From Pseudooceanicola spongiae (GTDB taxonomy: Bacteria > Pseudomonadota > Alphaproteobacteria > Rhodobacterales > Rhodobacteraceae): DNA of 64,000 bases. Positions 17,658-27,455 of the stretch are shown piece by piece (position 1 is the first letter of the stretch; each line of letters begins with the position of its first letter). A program made the translations under genes and the position numbers. The DNA lies in NCBI RefSeq assembly GCF_014899185.1, contig NZ_CP045201.1:4193501-4257500 (forward strand), in the 5' to 3' direction. Under the pieces are notes generated by a model. The model saw only the letters and a list, made by a program, of their open reading frames with translations, made no database searches and was not told the origin of the DNA.

Positions 17658-19058
17658 ATGTTCCGATCCCTCTCCGGCCGCTTCCTGATCCTCACCGCGA
17701 TCTTCGTGATCCTGGCCGAAGTGCTGATCCTCGTGCCCTCGATTGCCCGCTTTCGCGAGGATTATCTGCTGTCGCGGCTCGAGAGGGCGCAGATCGCCTC
17801 GCTCGCCCTGCTGGCCGACGACATGATTGCACCGGATCTCGAACAGGAACTGCTGCGCAATGCTGAGGTCTATAACGTCGTGCTGCGCCGCGACGAGGCG
17901 CGCCAGCTGGTCCTCTCCTCTCCGGTGCCCGGGCCCGTCACAGATACCTATGATCTGCGCGACCCCACTGCGGCCGAGCTGATCCGCGAGGCCATCGTCA
18001 CGCTCTGGCGTCCTGAAAATCAGGTGATCCGGGTGATCGGCAACCCGGTGCGCGAAGCGGGCCTTCTGATCGAAGTCACCATGCCCACCGGCCCGCTGCG
18101 CACTGCGATGCTGGAATACGGCATCAACATGTTCTTTCTCTCTGCGGTCTTCTCTATCTTTACGGCCGTGCTGTTGTTCCTTGCCGTGCGCAGTTTCATC
18201 CTGCGGCCCATCAAGGGCGTCATCACGCATATGCAGGTCTACGCCGAAGACCCCGAGGACAGCCGGCGCATCATCGAACCCTCTGCCTCTGTCCGGGATC
18301 TGCGCGATGCCGAGGTCGCCCTGCATGATCTGCAGACTCAGCTGACCAATGCATTGCGTCAGAAAGAACGTCTCGCCCAGCTCGGCTCTGCCGTGGCCAA
18401 GATCAGCCACGATCTGCGCAATATCCTGACCTCGGCGCAGCTTTTCACCGACCGGCTGGAGATTTCCGAGGATCCGGCGGTCAAGCGACTCGCCCCCAAG
18501 GTCATCAACTCGATCACCCGCGCCGTGAACCTCTGTGAGGCCACACTGGCCTTCGGGCGCGCCGAGGAACCTGCGCCACGGCTGTCTCAGGTCGCCCTCA
18601 TCGACGTCGTGGGCGATGTCATCGACAGCGAACGCCTTGCCGTGGGTGAGCACGACATCTCCTTTGCCGAGGATATTCCGGCGACCCTGCGCCTGCGCGC
18701 CGATCCCGAACAGCTCTACCGCGTGATCTTCAATCTGGTGCGCAATGCCCGTCAGGCGATCGAGAACACCGGCGCCCCGGGCGAGATTGCCGTCTCCGCA
18801 GAGGAGACCGACAGCCACTGGCTGATCCGCGTCTCTGATACCGGCCCCGGTCTGCCGCCGAAAGCGCGCGAGAATCTCTTTACTCCGTTTCAGGGTGGGG
18901 CGCGCAAAGGGGGCACCGGGCTTGGCCTCGTCATCTCGGCCGAGCTGATCCGGGGGCACGGCGGTCAGATCGAGCTGGAGAGCACCGGTCCCACAGGCAC
19001 GACCTTCCTCATTCTGCTGCCCAAAGAGATCACCGGAGTCGGGCTGGCCGCCCGCTGA
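17658..19058 (+). CDS. Membrane sensor histidine kinase
   Basis: The 466-residue kinase has two membrane helices (about residues 8-29 and 155-177) enclosing a periplasmic sensor of about 125 residues, a HAMP-like linker with a coiled stretch, and the catalytic core. His251 in ISHDLRNIL is the phosphorylation site. The ATP-binding domain shows NLVRNARQA (N box), DTGPGLP (G1) and GGTGLGL (G2). No response regulator is adjacent, so it is an orphan kinase here. The signal is unknown. The tRNA-Arg gene lies 200 bases downstream on the same strand. Confidence 0.9.
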   Translation: MFRSLSGRFLILTAIFVILAEVLILVPSIARFREDYLLSRLERAQIASLALLADDMIAPDLEQELLRNAEVYNVVLRRDEARQLVLSSPVPGPVTDTYDLRDPTAAELIREAIVTLWRPENQVIRVIGNPVREAGLLIEVTMPTGPLRTAMLEYGINMFFLSAVFSIFTAVLLFLAVRSFILRPIKGVITHMQVYAEDPEDSRRIIEPSASVRDLRDAEVALHDLQTQLTNALRQKERLAQLGSAVAKISHDLRNILTSAQLFTDRLEISEDPAVKRLAPKVINSITRAVNLCEATLAFGRAEEPAPRLSQVALIDVVGDVIDSERLAVGEHDISFAEDIPATLRLRADPEQLYRVIFNLVRNARQAIENTGAPGEIAVSAEETDSHWLIRVSDTGPGLPPKARENLFTPFQGGARKGGTGLGLVISAELIRGHGGQIELESTGPTGTTFLILLPKEITGVGLAAR

Positions 19059-19258
19059 GCCGTCCCGTCGATCGCGGCCCTCCCCAAAAGCCGACCACCC
19101 CAGGATCGCTAGGAGGCGGCGCGAAAACTTTTTTTCCGCCGCGTTTTCGCGCAAAGCCAATAAACCAAAGCCTTCGCGCGTGCCTCGAAATCTTTGTCGC
19201 AGATTTTTTAATTTTTCTGCTTGCGCCCCCCGGACGCTCGGTCTAAACGGCCTCCAAC

Positions 19259-19335
19259 GCACCCGTAGCTCAGCTGGATAGAGTACTTGACTACGAATCA
19301 AGGGGTCAGAGGTTCGAATCCTCTCGGGTGCACCA
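19259..19335 (+). tRNA. tRNA-Arg (anticodon ACG)
   Basis: The 77-base gene folds as a standard cloverleaf. The acceptor stem is GCACCCG/CGGGTGC with discriminator A and an encoded CCA. The D-arm begins TAGCTCAGCTGGATAGAG, the anticodon stem is CTTGA/TCAAG with loop CTACGAA, giving anticodon ACG for CGN arginine codons, and the T-loop is GGTTCGAATCC. A -10-like TCTAAA with TTGCG upstream lies just before the gene. Confidence 0.97.
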
Positions 19336-19404
19336 TTCTCCTCAACCAGTTGAAAACAGGCCGCTTTTAGCAGTCACGCGGCCGCAGTCGCATGCGATTT
19401 GCCC

Positions 19405-20625
19405 TCAGCCAGACCTGCGCCCTGATGCAAGGCCCTGTGCGGCCTGTGCCTGCTCAGCAGGGGCGAGGTGACGCGGTAGTCGGAAGCAGATCGTCGTGCC
19501 CGGATTGCTGCCCTCCACAGGTTTCGACTCCTGCGCCATGCACCAGATGGTGCCGCCGTGGCGCTCGACGATTTTTTTGCAGGTGGCCAGCCCCAGCCCC
19601 GACCCCGGAATATCGTCCGAGGGTCTCAGCCGCCGGAATGGCTCGAATATCGCATCCTGAAAGCGCGCAGGCACGCCGATGCCATTGTCGCTGACGCTGA
19701 AGCGGAGATGGTCCGCGCCGTCCTGCACGACGCTGACGCGCACATGCGGGCGCACGCCACAGGAAAACTTGATAGAATTGGCCAGAAGATTCTGGAGCAG
19801 CTGCGCAATCTGCGGCGGATTGCAGGTGATCTCATAGGGCGCAGGGGCGATCTCGATCACGGCGTCGGCCTGCGCAATGGTGCGCGCCAGTGCGGTCATC
19901 GCCCGGTCGTTCAGCGCATCCGCTGTCACCGTCTCGAGTCGCGACGCCTGATCGCTGCGCAGCAGCGCCGACAGGCTGTCGACCAGCTCCGCCATCTGCC
20001 GGGCGGATTTCTGCAGCATCGCCAGTTCCTTCAACGTGGCCTCCGTGTCGCCGTCGCGCAGACTTTCCGCCAGCAGCTCGGCCATGCAGGACACCTGAAT
20101 GATCGGGGCGCGGAAATCATGCACCAGCACATTGGCGAAGGTCGTCAGCTCCTCGCGCTGCTGTTCGATCTTCCAGCGCATCAGGGCGGTCTGCGTGCCG
20201 ACCTTCAGCATCCTGCGCACCGCGCCCTCGGACAGCCTGCGCTTGGGGATATAGTCGACCGCGCCGCGCAGCAGCGCCGATGTCGCCAGCGCCTCATCCC
20301 CCTGCGTCAGCGTTAGGATGATGGCACAGCGGGGCGAGGCGTCCAGCAAAGCCTCAATCGCGCGCAGCACCGCATCGCCCGGCAGGCTGTCATCCAGAAA
20401 GACGACATCCGGCGCACCAGCCTCCGCCATGCCTTCGTCCAGCGTCCCGGCAACCGCGCATGTACTCTCGGGATCGCTGGTGGCGATCAGCCGCTGCAGC
20501 CGCTCCGCGTCGCCAGGGATCGGGTCGATCACCAAGGCGCGCAGCCCCGCATCCAGGCGGCCCGGCCCGATCCCATGTTCACCAGCGACTTGCCGCACAC
20601 CCCGGCTGATCCTGAAACCTGTCAT
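19405..20625 (-). CDS. Hybrid sensor kinase with N-terminal receiver domain
   Basis: The 406-residue soluble protein starts with a receiver-like domain: ALVIDP, VVFLDDSLPGD (candidate phospho-Asp) and the Lys in DYIPKRR. A histidine-kinase core follows, with the phosphorylated His in VHDFRAPI, NLLANSIKF (N box), DNGIGVP (G1) and GSGLGLATCKK (G2). No membrane helix is seen. The receiver-before-kinase order suggests the protein takes its signal from another kinase. An in-frame start 41 codons upstream was rejected because GAGGATAGAG directly precedes the ATG at 20625. No partner regulator is adjacent. It converges with the tRNA gene. Confidence 0.85.
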   Translation of the reverse strand: MTGFRISRGVRQVAGEHGIGPGRLDAGLRALVIDPIPGDAERLQRLIATSDPESTCAVAGTLDEGMAEAGAPDVVFLDDSLPGDAVLRAIEALLDASPRCAIILTLTQGDEALATSALLRGAVDYIPKRRLSEGAVRRMLKVGTQTALMRWKIEQQREELTTFANVLVHDFRAPIIQVSCMAELLAESLRDGDTEATLKELAMLQKSARQMAELVDSLSALLRSDQASRLETVTADALNDRAMTALARTIAQADAVIEIAPAPYEITCNPPQIAQLLQNLLANSIKFSCGVRPHVRVSVVQDGADHLRFSVSDNGIGVPARFQDAIFEPFRRLRPSDDIPGSGLGLATCKKIVERHGGTIWCMAQESKPVEGSNPGTTICFRLPRHLAPAEQAQAAQGLASGRRSG

Positions 20626-20859
20626 CTCTATCCTCGTGCCCCGGCGCAAAAAAGGGCAGGGCGCCGCAGCAGACTTAGGCTGGATCTGGTTAGCACAAGA
20701 TGAACGCAGGCCGGGAGACAGCCTTCCCCCATCGCCCACCTGCACCAAAGCCGCACTTGGCCCCGCCCGGCCTTTGCTCTAGCGTCGCCAGCGACCCCGG
20801 AGCACTCCGGGCCCCATACCATTCTGAACCTGACCACTCCGAGCCAGAGGAACTCCGCC

Positions 20860-21399
20860 ATGGAAATGAGCGACAGCCGTGTTATCCGCGCCGACCGTGC
20901 CACCGTATTTGCCGCCCTCCTGTCCCCCGAGGTGTTGCAGGAATGCGTGCCCGGCGCGCAGGATGTGACCGGCACGCCGGAAGACGGCTTTGAGGCAACC
21001 GTGGTGCAGAAAGTCGGCCCCGTGAAAGCCACCTTCAAGGGGATGGTTGTCGTCTCCGATCTGGTGGTGAACGAGAAACTGACCCTCTCGGGCGAGGGCA
21101 AGGGCGGCGCTGCGGGCTTTGCCAAGGGCGGCGCCGCCGTGCGTCTGGAAGAACACCCCGACGGCACCGAGCTTTTCTATGATGTCGAGGCCAAGGTCGG
21201 TGGCAAGCTGGCCCAGCTGGGCAGCCGCATCATCGATGGCTTCGCCAAGAAGATGGCGGACCAGTTCTTCACCCGCTTTCAGGAAGTGCTCGAGGCGCCC
21301 GCCGAGGCCGATGCCGATGCGGATGCCGCGCCTGCCGAGGCTGAAACCGAATCCGTGGCAGAGAAAAAAGGCTGGCTCAGCCGCATTCGGGGCAACTGA
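20860..21399 (+). CDS. SRPBCC-fold protein, CoxG (CO dehydrogenase subunit G) family
   Basis: The 179-residue protein matches the CoxG family of the SRPBCC/START-like fold. It begins with the family phrases RADRATVFAALLSPEVLQECVPGAQDV and later shows AKVGGKLAQLGSRIIDG. CoxG anchors carbon-monoxide dehydrogenase to the membrane in CO oxidisers, but many paralogues occur without cox genes, as here, so the partner is unknown. The last 40 residues are an Ala/Asp/Glu-rich linker ending in a basic WLSRIRGN. An eight-bp terminator-like hairpin follows. Confidence 0.85.
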   Translation: MEMSDSRVIRADRATVFAALLSPEVLQECVPGAQDVTGTPEDGFEATVVQKVGPVKATFKGMVVVSDLVVNEKLTLSGEGKGGAAGFAKGGAAVRLEEHPDGTELFYDVEAKVGGKLAQLGSRIIDGFAKKMADQFFTRFQEVLEAPAEADADADAAPAEAETESVAEKKGWLSRIRGN

Positions 21400-21490
21400 T
21401 CCCGCCGAGCCGGGGCCGCCTTGCGCGCCCGGGCGCAGCCACCGCCGGGCATCTCGGCCCTACGCTGCGGCGGCGGTGCCGCTGCAATGG

Positions 21491-21518
21491 CCCCGCCTCC
21501 GCACCAAGGCAGGCGGGG
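21491..21518 (+). terminator. Hairpin after the CoxG-like gene
   Basis: CCCCGCCT (21491-21498) and AGGCGGGG (21511-21518) are exact reverse complements with a 12-base loop, followed by TTGTGTG. Probably an intrinsic terminator with a weak T-tract. Confidence 0.6.
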
Positions 21519-21614
21519 TTGTGTGAAATGGCACAATGAAACTTACACCGTTCCGGCCTATGTCCCTATCAAATCCCGTACATCGGGCATGTGTTATGCG
21601 GAAGGGGGACGACC

Positions 21615-22562
21615 ATGGCTGCGATCCTGCAGATCCGAGATCTGAAAAAGACCTATGAGGGCGGTTTCGAGGCCCTCAAGGGCATCACGCTCGACATCGA
21701 AGCGGGCGAGATCATCGCCCTGCTCGGGCCCAACGGCGCCGGCAAGACGACGCTGATTTCCACCATCTGCGGCATCACCGAACCCACCTCCGGTTCGGCG
21801 ACCGTGGGCGGGCACGACATTCAGCAAGAATTTCGCAAAGCCCGCTCCATGATCGGGCTGGTGCCTCAGGAAATCAACCTTGAGCCCTTCTCGGTGGTCG
21901 AGGACAACCTGCATTATTCGCGCGGCCTGTTCGGTAAGCCCCGCGATGAGGCCTTGGTCGAGCGGATCCTGAAACGCCTTTCGCTCTGGGACAAGCGCCG
22001 CTCGCGCGTGCGCGAACTGTCGGGCGGCATGAAGCGCCGGGTGCTGATCGCCAAGGCGCTGGCGCATGAGCCGCGCGTGCTGTTTCTGGACGAGCCGACC
22101 GCGGGGGTCGACGTTGGCCTGCGCAAGGACATGTGGGAAACCGTGGCGCAACTCAAATCCGAAGGCGTCACGATCATCCTCACCACCCACTATATCGAGG
22201 AAGCCGAGGCGATGGCCGACCGTGTGGGCGTGATCCTCAAGGGCCAGATCCTGATGGTCGAACCGACCCAGGACCTGATGCGCCGGTTTGGCCGCAAGGA
22301 GCTCAGGATCGAGTTGCGTGCGCCGCTGGACGCCCTGCCGGCGCAGCTCTCCGACTACGACATCGAACTCGCTGACGAGGGCCAGACGCTGGTCTATTCC
22401 TATGACACCCACGCCGATCGCACCGGCATTGCGGGCCTGATGCGGTCTCTGAACGAAGCGGGCATCGTGTTGCGTGACGTTCAGACCCGGCAAAGCTCTC
22501 TGGAGGAGATCTTCGTGGATCTCGTCTCCGAAGGCTCCACCGAAGAGGAGGCAACAGCATGA
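21615..22562 (+). CDS. ABC-2 type exporter ATP-binding protein
   Basis: The 315-residue ATPase powers the permease encoded next. Walker A is GPNGAGKTT at residues 38-46, the signature is LSGGMKRR, Walker B is [12 protein letters not shown], and the switch His is in [11 protein letters not shown]-terminal extension of about 90 residues resembles the DrrA/CcmA-type DUF4162 tail. GGGGGACG precedes the ATG; a start eight codons upstream adds unconserved residues. It overlaps the permease gene by four bases. Substrate unknown; relatives export lipids, polysaccharides or drugs. Confidence 0.92.
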   Translation: MAAILQIRDLKKTYEGGFEALKGITLDIEAGEIIALLGPNGAGKTTLISTICGITEPTSGSATVGGHDIQQEFRKARSMIGLVPQEINLEPFSVVEDNLHYSRGLFGKPRDEALVERILKRLSLWDKRRSRVRELSGGMKRRVLIAKALAHEPRVLFLDEPTAGVDVGLRKDMWETVAQLKSEGVTIILTTHYIEEAEAMADRVGVILKGQILMVEPTQDLMRRFGRKELRIELRAPLDALPAQLSDYDIELADEGQTLVYSYDTHADRTGIAGLMRSLNEAGIVLRDVQTRQSSLEEIFVDLVSEGSTEEEATA

Positions 22563-23320
22563 ACCTGCTGGCCGTAAAATCGATCTACAAAGCGGAAATG
22601 GCGCGGTTTTTCCGCACGATCGGGCAAAGCTTCATTTCCCCCGTCATCTCGACCTCGCTCTATTTCGTGGTCTTCGGCGCCGCCATCGGCTCGCGCATCC
22701 AGGAAGTCGAGGGCGTGCCCTACGGCGCCTTCATCGTGCCCGGCCTGATCATGCTCTCGGTGATCATGCAGTCGATCTCCAACGCCTCCTTCGGGATCTA
22801 CTTCCCCAAGTTCATCGGCACGATATTCGAACTGCTCTCCGCCCCTGTGAACTTCCTCGAAATCGTGCTGGGCTTCGTCGGTGCCGCCGCGACAAAGGCG
22901 CTTTTCATCGGCCTCGTGATCCTCGGCACAGCGGCGCTCTTCGTCGACCTGACCATTCAGCACCCGGTGGCGATGATCGCCTTTCTGGTGCTGACCTGCC
23001 TCACGTTCTCTCTGATGGGGTTCATCATCGGCATCTGGGCCAAGAACTTTGAGCAATTGCAGCTGGTGCCCTTGCTGATCGTCACCCCATTGGTCTTTCT
23101 GGGCGGCTCTTTCTACTCGGTCACAATGCTGCCGCCGTTCTGGCAGACGGTCACGATGTTCAACCCGGTCCTATATCTGATCTCCGGATTTCGCTGGGCC
23201 TTCTTCGGAGTCTCTGACGTCTCGATCGGCATCAGTCTTGGTGCTATCGCCGTGTTCTTCGTGATCTGTCTGACGATCGTCTGGTGGATCTTCAAAACTG
23301 GCTGGCGCTTGCGCGACTGA
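22559..23320 (+). CDS. ABC-2 type exporter permease
   Basis: The 253-residue membrane protein has about six hydrophobic helices and the ABC-2 domain hallmarks, including [35 protein letters not shown] and a [12 protein letters not shown] segment. It is the membrane half of the exporter with the preceding ATPase, whose stop it overlaps. A six-bp GC hairpin and a longer dyad follow. Confidence 0.92.
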   Translation: MNLLAVKSIYKAEMARFFRTIGQSFISPVISTSLYFVVFGAAIGSRIQEVEGVPYGAFIVPGLIMLSVIMQSISNASFGIYFPKFIGTIFELLSAPVNFLEIVLGFVGAAATKALFIGLVILGTAALFVDLTIQHPVAMIAFLVLTCLTFSLMGFIIGIWAKNFEQLQLVPLLIVTPLVFLGGSFYSVTMLPPFWQTVTMFNPVLYLISGFRWAFFGVSDVSIGISLGAIAVFFVICLTIVWWIFKTGWRLRD

Positions 23321-23331
23321 TCGCTCGGGAA

Positions 23332-23346
23332 GGGGGCTCTGCCCCC
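23332..23346 (+). terminator. Short GC hairpin after the ABC-2 permease
   Basis: GGGGGC and GCCCCC pair around a three-base loop 12 bases after the permease stop. There is no immediate T-tract, so termination efficiency is uncertain. Confidence 0.5.
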
Positions 23347-23366
23347 GCGCCTGGCGGCGCTCCCCC

Positions 23367-23428
23367 GAAGTATTTCAGGCAAGATGACAGGGGAGCCGCG
23401 CGCTTTATCATCTTGCCAAAAATACTTC
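23367..23428. repeat. Palindromic intergenic element between convergent genes
   Basis: Two 21-base arms (23367-23387 and 23408-23428) are reverse complements at 19 of 21 positions, with a 20-base loop. Its wording (AGTATTT...GCAAGATGA) is like dyads I recall between convergent genes in this family, so it may be a dispersed palindrome or bidirectional terminator. Only one copy is seen in the window. Confidence 0.65.
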
Positions 23429-23453
23429 CGCCGGAGGCATACTGCAGAGGACA

Positions 23454-25340
23454 TCATGTGGAGGCGTGGAAATAATCGTAGATCGTTTCTGCAAGACTGT
23501 CTGACACGCCATCAACGGCCTTCAGATCCGAGAGGTTGGCGCGCGCCACTGCTTTGGCGCTGCCGAAGTGCGCGAGCAGGGCGCGCTTGCGGGTCGAGCC
23601 GACGCCGGGCACGTCATCCAGCGGGTTGGCCGAGATCTGCTTGGAGCGTTTCGCCCGGTGTGTGCCGATGGCCCAGCGGTGGGCCTCATCGCGCAATCGT
23701 TGAATGAAATAGAGCACCGGGTCGTTCATGCGCAGCGCGAAGGGACGCGTTCCGGGGCGGTGGAACTCTTCCTTGCCATGATCACGGTCCACGCCCTTTG
23801 CCACGCCCACCATGGGCAGGTCGGGCACACCCATCTCGTTCAGGATCTGCTGCACCGCCGAAACCTGACCGGCCCCGCCGTCGATCAGCAGCAAGTCTGG
23901 CCAGAGGCCCTTGTCGCGGTCGGGGTCCTCTTTCAGCAGCCGTTTCAGGCGACGGTTCAACACCTCTTTCATCATCCCGAAGTCATCGCCCGGAGTGAGC
24001 TCCTCGCCCCGGATGTTGTACTTGCGATACTGGTTCTTCATGAAACCGTCCGGCCCGGCGACGATCATGCCGCCGACCGCATTTGTGCCCTGGATGTGCG
24101 AGTTGTCGTAGACCTCGATCCGGGTCGGCATGCTGGCCAGTCCGAAAGCTTCGGCCACGCCTTTCAGCAGCTTTGTCTGGGTCGCGCTTTCGGCCATCTT
24201 GCGGCCCAGACTTTCACGGGCATTGCGCGCGGCCCCCTCGATCAGCTCGGCCTTTTCGCCGCGTTGCGGGACGAGGATCTCGACCTTGCGACCGGCCTTT
24301 TCGCTCAGTGCTTCGGTCATCAGGTCTTCGTTCTCAATGGCGTGGCTCAGCAGGATCTGGCGGGGCGGGTCCTTCTGGTCGTAGAACTGACCGAGGAAAG
24401 CCTCCAGCACCTCGGCCTCGTCGATGTCGGCGCCGACGCGGGGGTAGAAGTCCTGATTGCCCCAGTTCTGGTGCGCGCGGATGAAAAAGACCTGCACGCA
24501 GGCCTGTCCGCCCTCAAGATGCAGCGCCACGACGTCGGCCTCGCCGGTGACGCGCGGGTTGATGCCTTGGGCGCTTTGCACCTGAGTGAGGGCGCGGATG
24601 CGGTCGCGCATGGCAGCGGCACGCTCGAATTCCATCGCTTCGCTGGCGGCGGCCATTTCGGCGGCGAGCTTTTCCTGCACGCCGGTGGTGCGCCCCTGCA
24701 GGAACTTCTCGGCATCCGAGACGCTGGAGGCATAGTCCGCCTCGCTGATGTAGCCGACGCAGGGCGCCGAGCAGCGCTTGATCTGGTACAGCAGACAGGG
24801 GCGCGAGCGGCCCTCGAACATCGAATCCGTGCAGTTCCTCAGCAGGAAGACCTTCTGCAGCTGGTTCAGCGTCCGGTTTACCGCCCCAGCACTGGCGAAG
24901 GGGCCGTAGTAGGCGCCCTTCGAGGTCTTGGCGCCGCGGTGTTTGCGGATCTGCGGATAGGCGTGATCCTTGGCGACCAGGATGTTGGGAAAGCTCTTGT
25001 CGTCGCGCAGCAGCACGTTGTAGCGCGGCTTCAGCTGCTTGATCAGGTTCTGCTCGAGCAGCAGCGCCTCGGTCTCGGTCCGGGTGGTCAGGAACATCAT
25101 GCTGGCGGTTTCGCGGATCATCCGGGCGATGCGCGCGGAATGCCCCGTGGGGCGCGAATAGTTCGACACCCGCGCCCTGAGATTGCGCGCCTTGCCGACG
25201 TAGAGCACCCGGCTTTCAGCATCCAGCATGCGGTAGACACCGGGCGAACTGTCCAAGGTCGCCAGATACCCCTGAATGATCTCGTGCCCGTAGGGCGCGC
25301 GCTGTGCAGGGCTGTTCACTTGGGTCTCGTCAGACATCAT
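23454..25340 (-). CDS. uvrC: Excinuclease ABC subunit C
   Basis: The 628-residue protein makes the dual incisions of nucleotide excision repair with UvrAB. An N-terminal GIY-YIG nuclease domain starts [20 protein letters not shown] near residues 34-54. A UVR motif ([25 protein letters not shown]) follows in the middle, then the RNase H-like second nuclease domain with [11 protein letters not shown] and [10 protein letters not shown], and C-terminal helix-hairpin-helix motifs ([15 protein letters not shown]). Length is typical. No SOS box of the GTTC-N7-GTTC kind was found upstream. Confidence 0.96.
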   Translation of the reverse strand: MMSDETQVNSPAQRAPYGHEIIQGYLATLDSSPGVYRMLDAESRVLYVGKARNLRARVSNYSRPTGHSARIARMIRETASMMFLTTRTETEALLLEQNLIKQLKPRYNVLLRDDKSFPNILVAKDHAYPQIRKHRGAKTSKGAYYGPFASAGAVNRTLNQLQKVFLLRNCTDSMFEGRSRPCLLYQIKRCSAPCVGYISEADYASSVSDAEKFLQGRTTGVQEKLAAEMAAASEAMEFERAAAMRDRIRALTQVQSAQGINPRVTGEADVVALHLEGGQACVQVFFIRAHQNWGNQDFYPRVGADIDEAEVLEAFLGQFYDQKDPPRQILLSHAIENEDLMTEALSEKAGRKVEILVPQRGEKAELIEGAARNARESLGRKMAESATQTKLLKGVAEAFGLASMPTRIEVYDNSHIQGTNAVGGMIVAGPDGFMKNQYRKYNIRGEELTPGDDFGMMKEVLNRRLKRLLKEDPDRDKGLWPDLLLIDGGAGQVSAVQQILNEMGVPDLPMVGVAKGVDRDHGKEEFHRPGTRPFALRMNDPVLYFIQRLRDEAHRWAIGTHRAKRSKQISANPLDDVPGVGSTRKRALLAHFGSAKAVARANLSDLKAVDGVSDSLAETIYDYFHAST

Positions 25341-25648
25341 TTTCCTTACGCAGGGGCAGCTTCAAACGCTTCCGATTCTTCGGCCTGACTGCAAAACTCC
25401 CGCACCCAGCACAAGGGAAAAGGTTTCCCCCTATTCTGTGGATAAGTCTGGGGGTACTCATCCGTGAACGCGAAAAAATCGTTGTTTCAAGGCCCCTTCC
25501 TTGACCTGCCTAAAAATTAGGCGCAAATATAATGCATTGTAATCGTTCGCTTTTATTATTTGACGATGCCAAGGGCCTGAAAACGTTAGGGTTTTGGTAA
25601 CGGTTTGATGACGGTTTTCAGGCCCGTGCAGAAGTCAAACGAAAAGGC
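25341..25648. other. AT-rich interval upstream of uvrC with DnaA box and long dyad
   Basis: No gene is seen in these 308 bases. They hold a perfect DnaA-box match (25437-25445), a small hairpin GCCTAA/TTAGGC (25508-25522), a TATAAT hexamer (25528-25533), and a 12-bp perfect inverted repeat (25573-25584 with 25614-25625). The part from 25500 to 25610 is clearly richer in A and T than its neighbours. The uvrC promoter should lie here but was not pinned down. Confidence 0.55.
25573..25625. repeat. 12-bp perfect inverted repeat downstream of the SDR gene
   Basis: GGGCCTGAAAAC and GTTTTCAGGCCC pair exactly around a 29-base loop. It lies 24 bases beyond the end of the leftward reductase gene and could be its terminator, though no T-tract follows on that strand. 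Confidence 0.65.
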
Positions 25649-26467
25649 TCATTCGACGCCCTGAACATCGGGGGTTTGCCAGGCAAGATGCTGCCCACCA
25701 TCGGTGCACAGCAGCTGTCCGGTGACCCCGGGCGCGTTCAGGAAGTACAGCAGGGCGGCCGTGATATCCTCGGGGTTGGAGCCGCGCTCCAGCACCGTAT
25801 TTTCGCGCTGTGCGGCGAAGTGCGCCTCGCTCTGGCGCGCGCCCTGCAGGGTTGGTCCGGGGCCGATGGCATTGACCCGCACAGCCGGGGCCAGCGCCCG
25901 CGCTGCGGTCTGGGTCAGCGCCCAGAGGCCCATCTTGGAGATCGTGTAGCTCATGAATTCCGGGGTCAGCTTGTGCACCCGCTGGTCGAGCAGGTTCATC
26001 ACCATACCCTGCGCCAGCGGCTCGTCGCGGCTGTCGCGCAGCGGGGCAGGGGCCTGCGCGGCGAAATGCTGCATCAGCACGAAGGGGGCGCGCAGATTGG
26101 CCTCCATGTGCATGTCCCAGGTCTTGCGCGTCGCGCTTTCGATATTGTCGTATTCAAAGACCGAGGCGTTGTTGACGAGGCAGGTCAGCGCCCCGCCGAG
26201 GCCCTCGGCCGCGCGCGCGACCAGCGTCTGCACCTCGGCCTCCAGCGTCAGATCGGCCTGAACGGTCACCGCCTTGCGTCCCATGGCGCGGATCGCGGCG
26301 CAGACCTCTTCGGCGGCGTCGGCCGATCCACCGTAGTGCACCGCAACATCATGCCCCTGCTCGGCCAACGCCAGCGCCATGGCCCGCCCGAGACGTTTTG
26401 CGCCCCCGGTGACCAAAGCGCGGCGGGGGGCGGGGGTCTGTGGCAGGCGGGCTGTATCGTCGCTCAT
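25649..26467 (-). CDS. Short-chain dehydrogenase/reductase, pteridine-reductase-like
   Basis: The 272-residue protein is a classical Rossmann-fold oxidoreductase. The cofactor motif TGGAKRLGRAMA, with Arg after the Lys, suggests NADPH use. NNASVFEYD follows and the catalytic Tyr/Lys pair is in SYTISKMGLWALT. The wording, including the GPGPTLQG loop, resembles pteridine reductase and FolM-type dihydromonapterin reductases, so a role in pterin reduction is plausible but not proven. It is last in the leftward run from the S49 peptidase gene. Confidence 0.85.
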   Translation of the reverse strand: MSDDTARLPQTPAPRRALVTGGAKRLGRAMALALAEQGHDVAVHYGGSADAAEEVCAAIRAMGRKAVTVQADLTLEAEVQTLVARAAEGLGGALTCLVNNASVFEYDNIESATRKTWDMHMEANLRAPFVLMQHFAAQAPAPLRDSRDEPLAQGMVMNLLDQRVHKLTPEFMSYTISKMGLWALTQTAARALAPAVRVNAIGPGPTLQGARQSEAHFAAQRENTVLERGSNPEDITAALLYFLNAPGVTGQLLCTDGGQHLAWQTPDVQGVE

Positions 26468-26486
26468 GGGGCTTCCTCTTGGGGTA

Positions 26487-27446
26487 TCAGATCAGAACTG
26501 CTCCGATATAGCAGGCGTAGAGCAGGATCAGAATAGCGCCGACGGGCCATGTGATGTTGCGGCGGAAAAACACGAAGGGCACCAGCAGCAGCGAACTGCC
26601 GAGCATGACGGCAAAGTCGAACTCCAGCTCGGCCACATCGACCGGCACCTTTCCGATCAGCGTGGTGACGCCCATGATGCCCAGCAGGTTGAACATGTTC
26701 GACCCGATCACGTTGCCAAGCGCCACGTCAGCCTGCTTGCGCAGTGCCGCCATCACCGTCGTCGCCAGCTCCGGCAGCGAGGTGCCGACCGCCACCAGCG
26801 TCAGGCCGATCACCGTCTCGCTGATGCCGAAATCGCGCGCAATGATCGAGGCATTGGTGACCAGCAACTGCGCGCCAAGCGGCAGCCCGACCAGACCGAT
26901 GACCAGGAACATGATGACCTTCCACCAGCGCATCGCGGGATCGGCGCCCTCGACCTCACCCTCGGGCAGGGCGCAGGCGGCGCTCTCGGTGTCGCGTTTG
27001 TGGCGGATCACGTCGCGCCCCTGATCGGCGAGGATCAGCGCCAGCATCGCCAGCATGATCCCCCCCGCCATCAGATCCAGCGTGCCGCGCATTGCCAGCC
27101 CGATGAAGACCAGCGTCGCCACGATCATCGTCAGATAGCTTTTGCGGCTGTCGTGTTCGCTGGTGTGCATCGTCGCCAGCAGCGCCGGAATGCCCAGCAC
27201 CAGCAGGATATTGGCGGTGTTGGAGCCGACCACATTGCCAAGCGCCAGCCCCGGCTTGCCGTCCATCACCGCCGAGATCGAGATCAGCAGCTCTGGCGCC
27301 GAGGTGCCGAAGGCCACCACGGTCAAGCTGACGATCAGCGCCGGGATGCCCATGCGCAGCGAAAGGTTCACCGCGCCGCGCACCAGCGCGTCACCGGCAA
27401 GCAGCAGGATGACAAGGCCCAGAACGGCCAGCAACCAGGGTAGCAT
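26487..27446 (-). CDS. Sodium/calcium exchanger family protein (YrbG-like)
   Basis: The 319-residue inner-membrane antiporter has about ten hydrophobic helices in two inverted repeats. Each repeat has the CaCA alpha motif: FGTSAPELLISISAV with VGSNTANI in the first, and VAVGTSLPELATTVMAA with GNVIGSNMFN in the second. These acidic GTS-PE motifs form the ion sites. It likely exchanges Ca2+ for Na+ or H+. It overlaps no neighbour but lies within 20 bases of the reductase and nine bases of the small Cys-rich protein gene. Confidence 0.92.
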   Translation of the reverse strand: MLPWLLAVLGLVILLLAGDALVRGAVNLSLRMGIPALIVSLTVVAFGTSAPELLISISAVMDGKPGLALGNVVGSNTANILLVLGIPALLATMHTSEHDSRKSYLTMIVATLVFIGLAMRGTLDLMAGGIMLAMLALILADQGRDVIRHKRDTESAACALPEGEVEGADPAMRWWKVIMFLVIGLVGLPLGAQLLVTNASIIARDFGISETVIGLTLVAVGTSLPELATTVMAALRKQADVALGNVIGSNMFNLLGIMGVTTLIGKVPVDVAELEFDFAVMLGSSLLLVPFVFFRRNITWPVGAILILLYACYIGAVLI

Positions 27447-27455
27447 ATCTTGGGA

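Noticed and set aside
17235..19301. 688-codon open frame on the minus strand
   Set aside because: It is antisense to the sensor kinase and shows no conserved motif; the opposite strand encodes a clear histidine kinase.
23568..25388. 606-codon open frame on the plus strand
   Set aside because: Antisense to uvrC, whose domains are all recognisable.
25437..25445. Replication origin at the DnaA box
   Set aside because: Only one perfect box is seen, and no origin-linked genes are nearby.
25341..25500. SOS control of uvrC
   Set aside because: No GTTC-N7-GTTC site was found upstream of uvrC.
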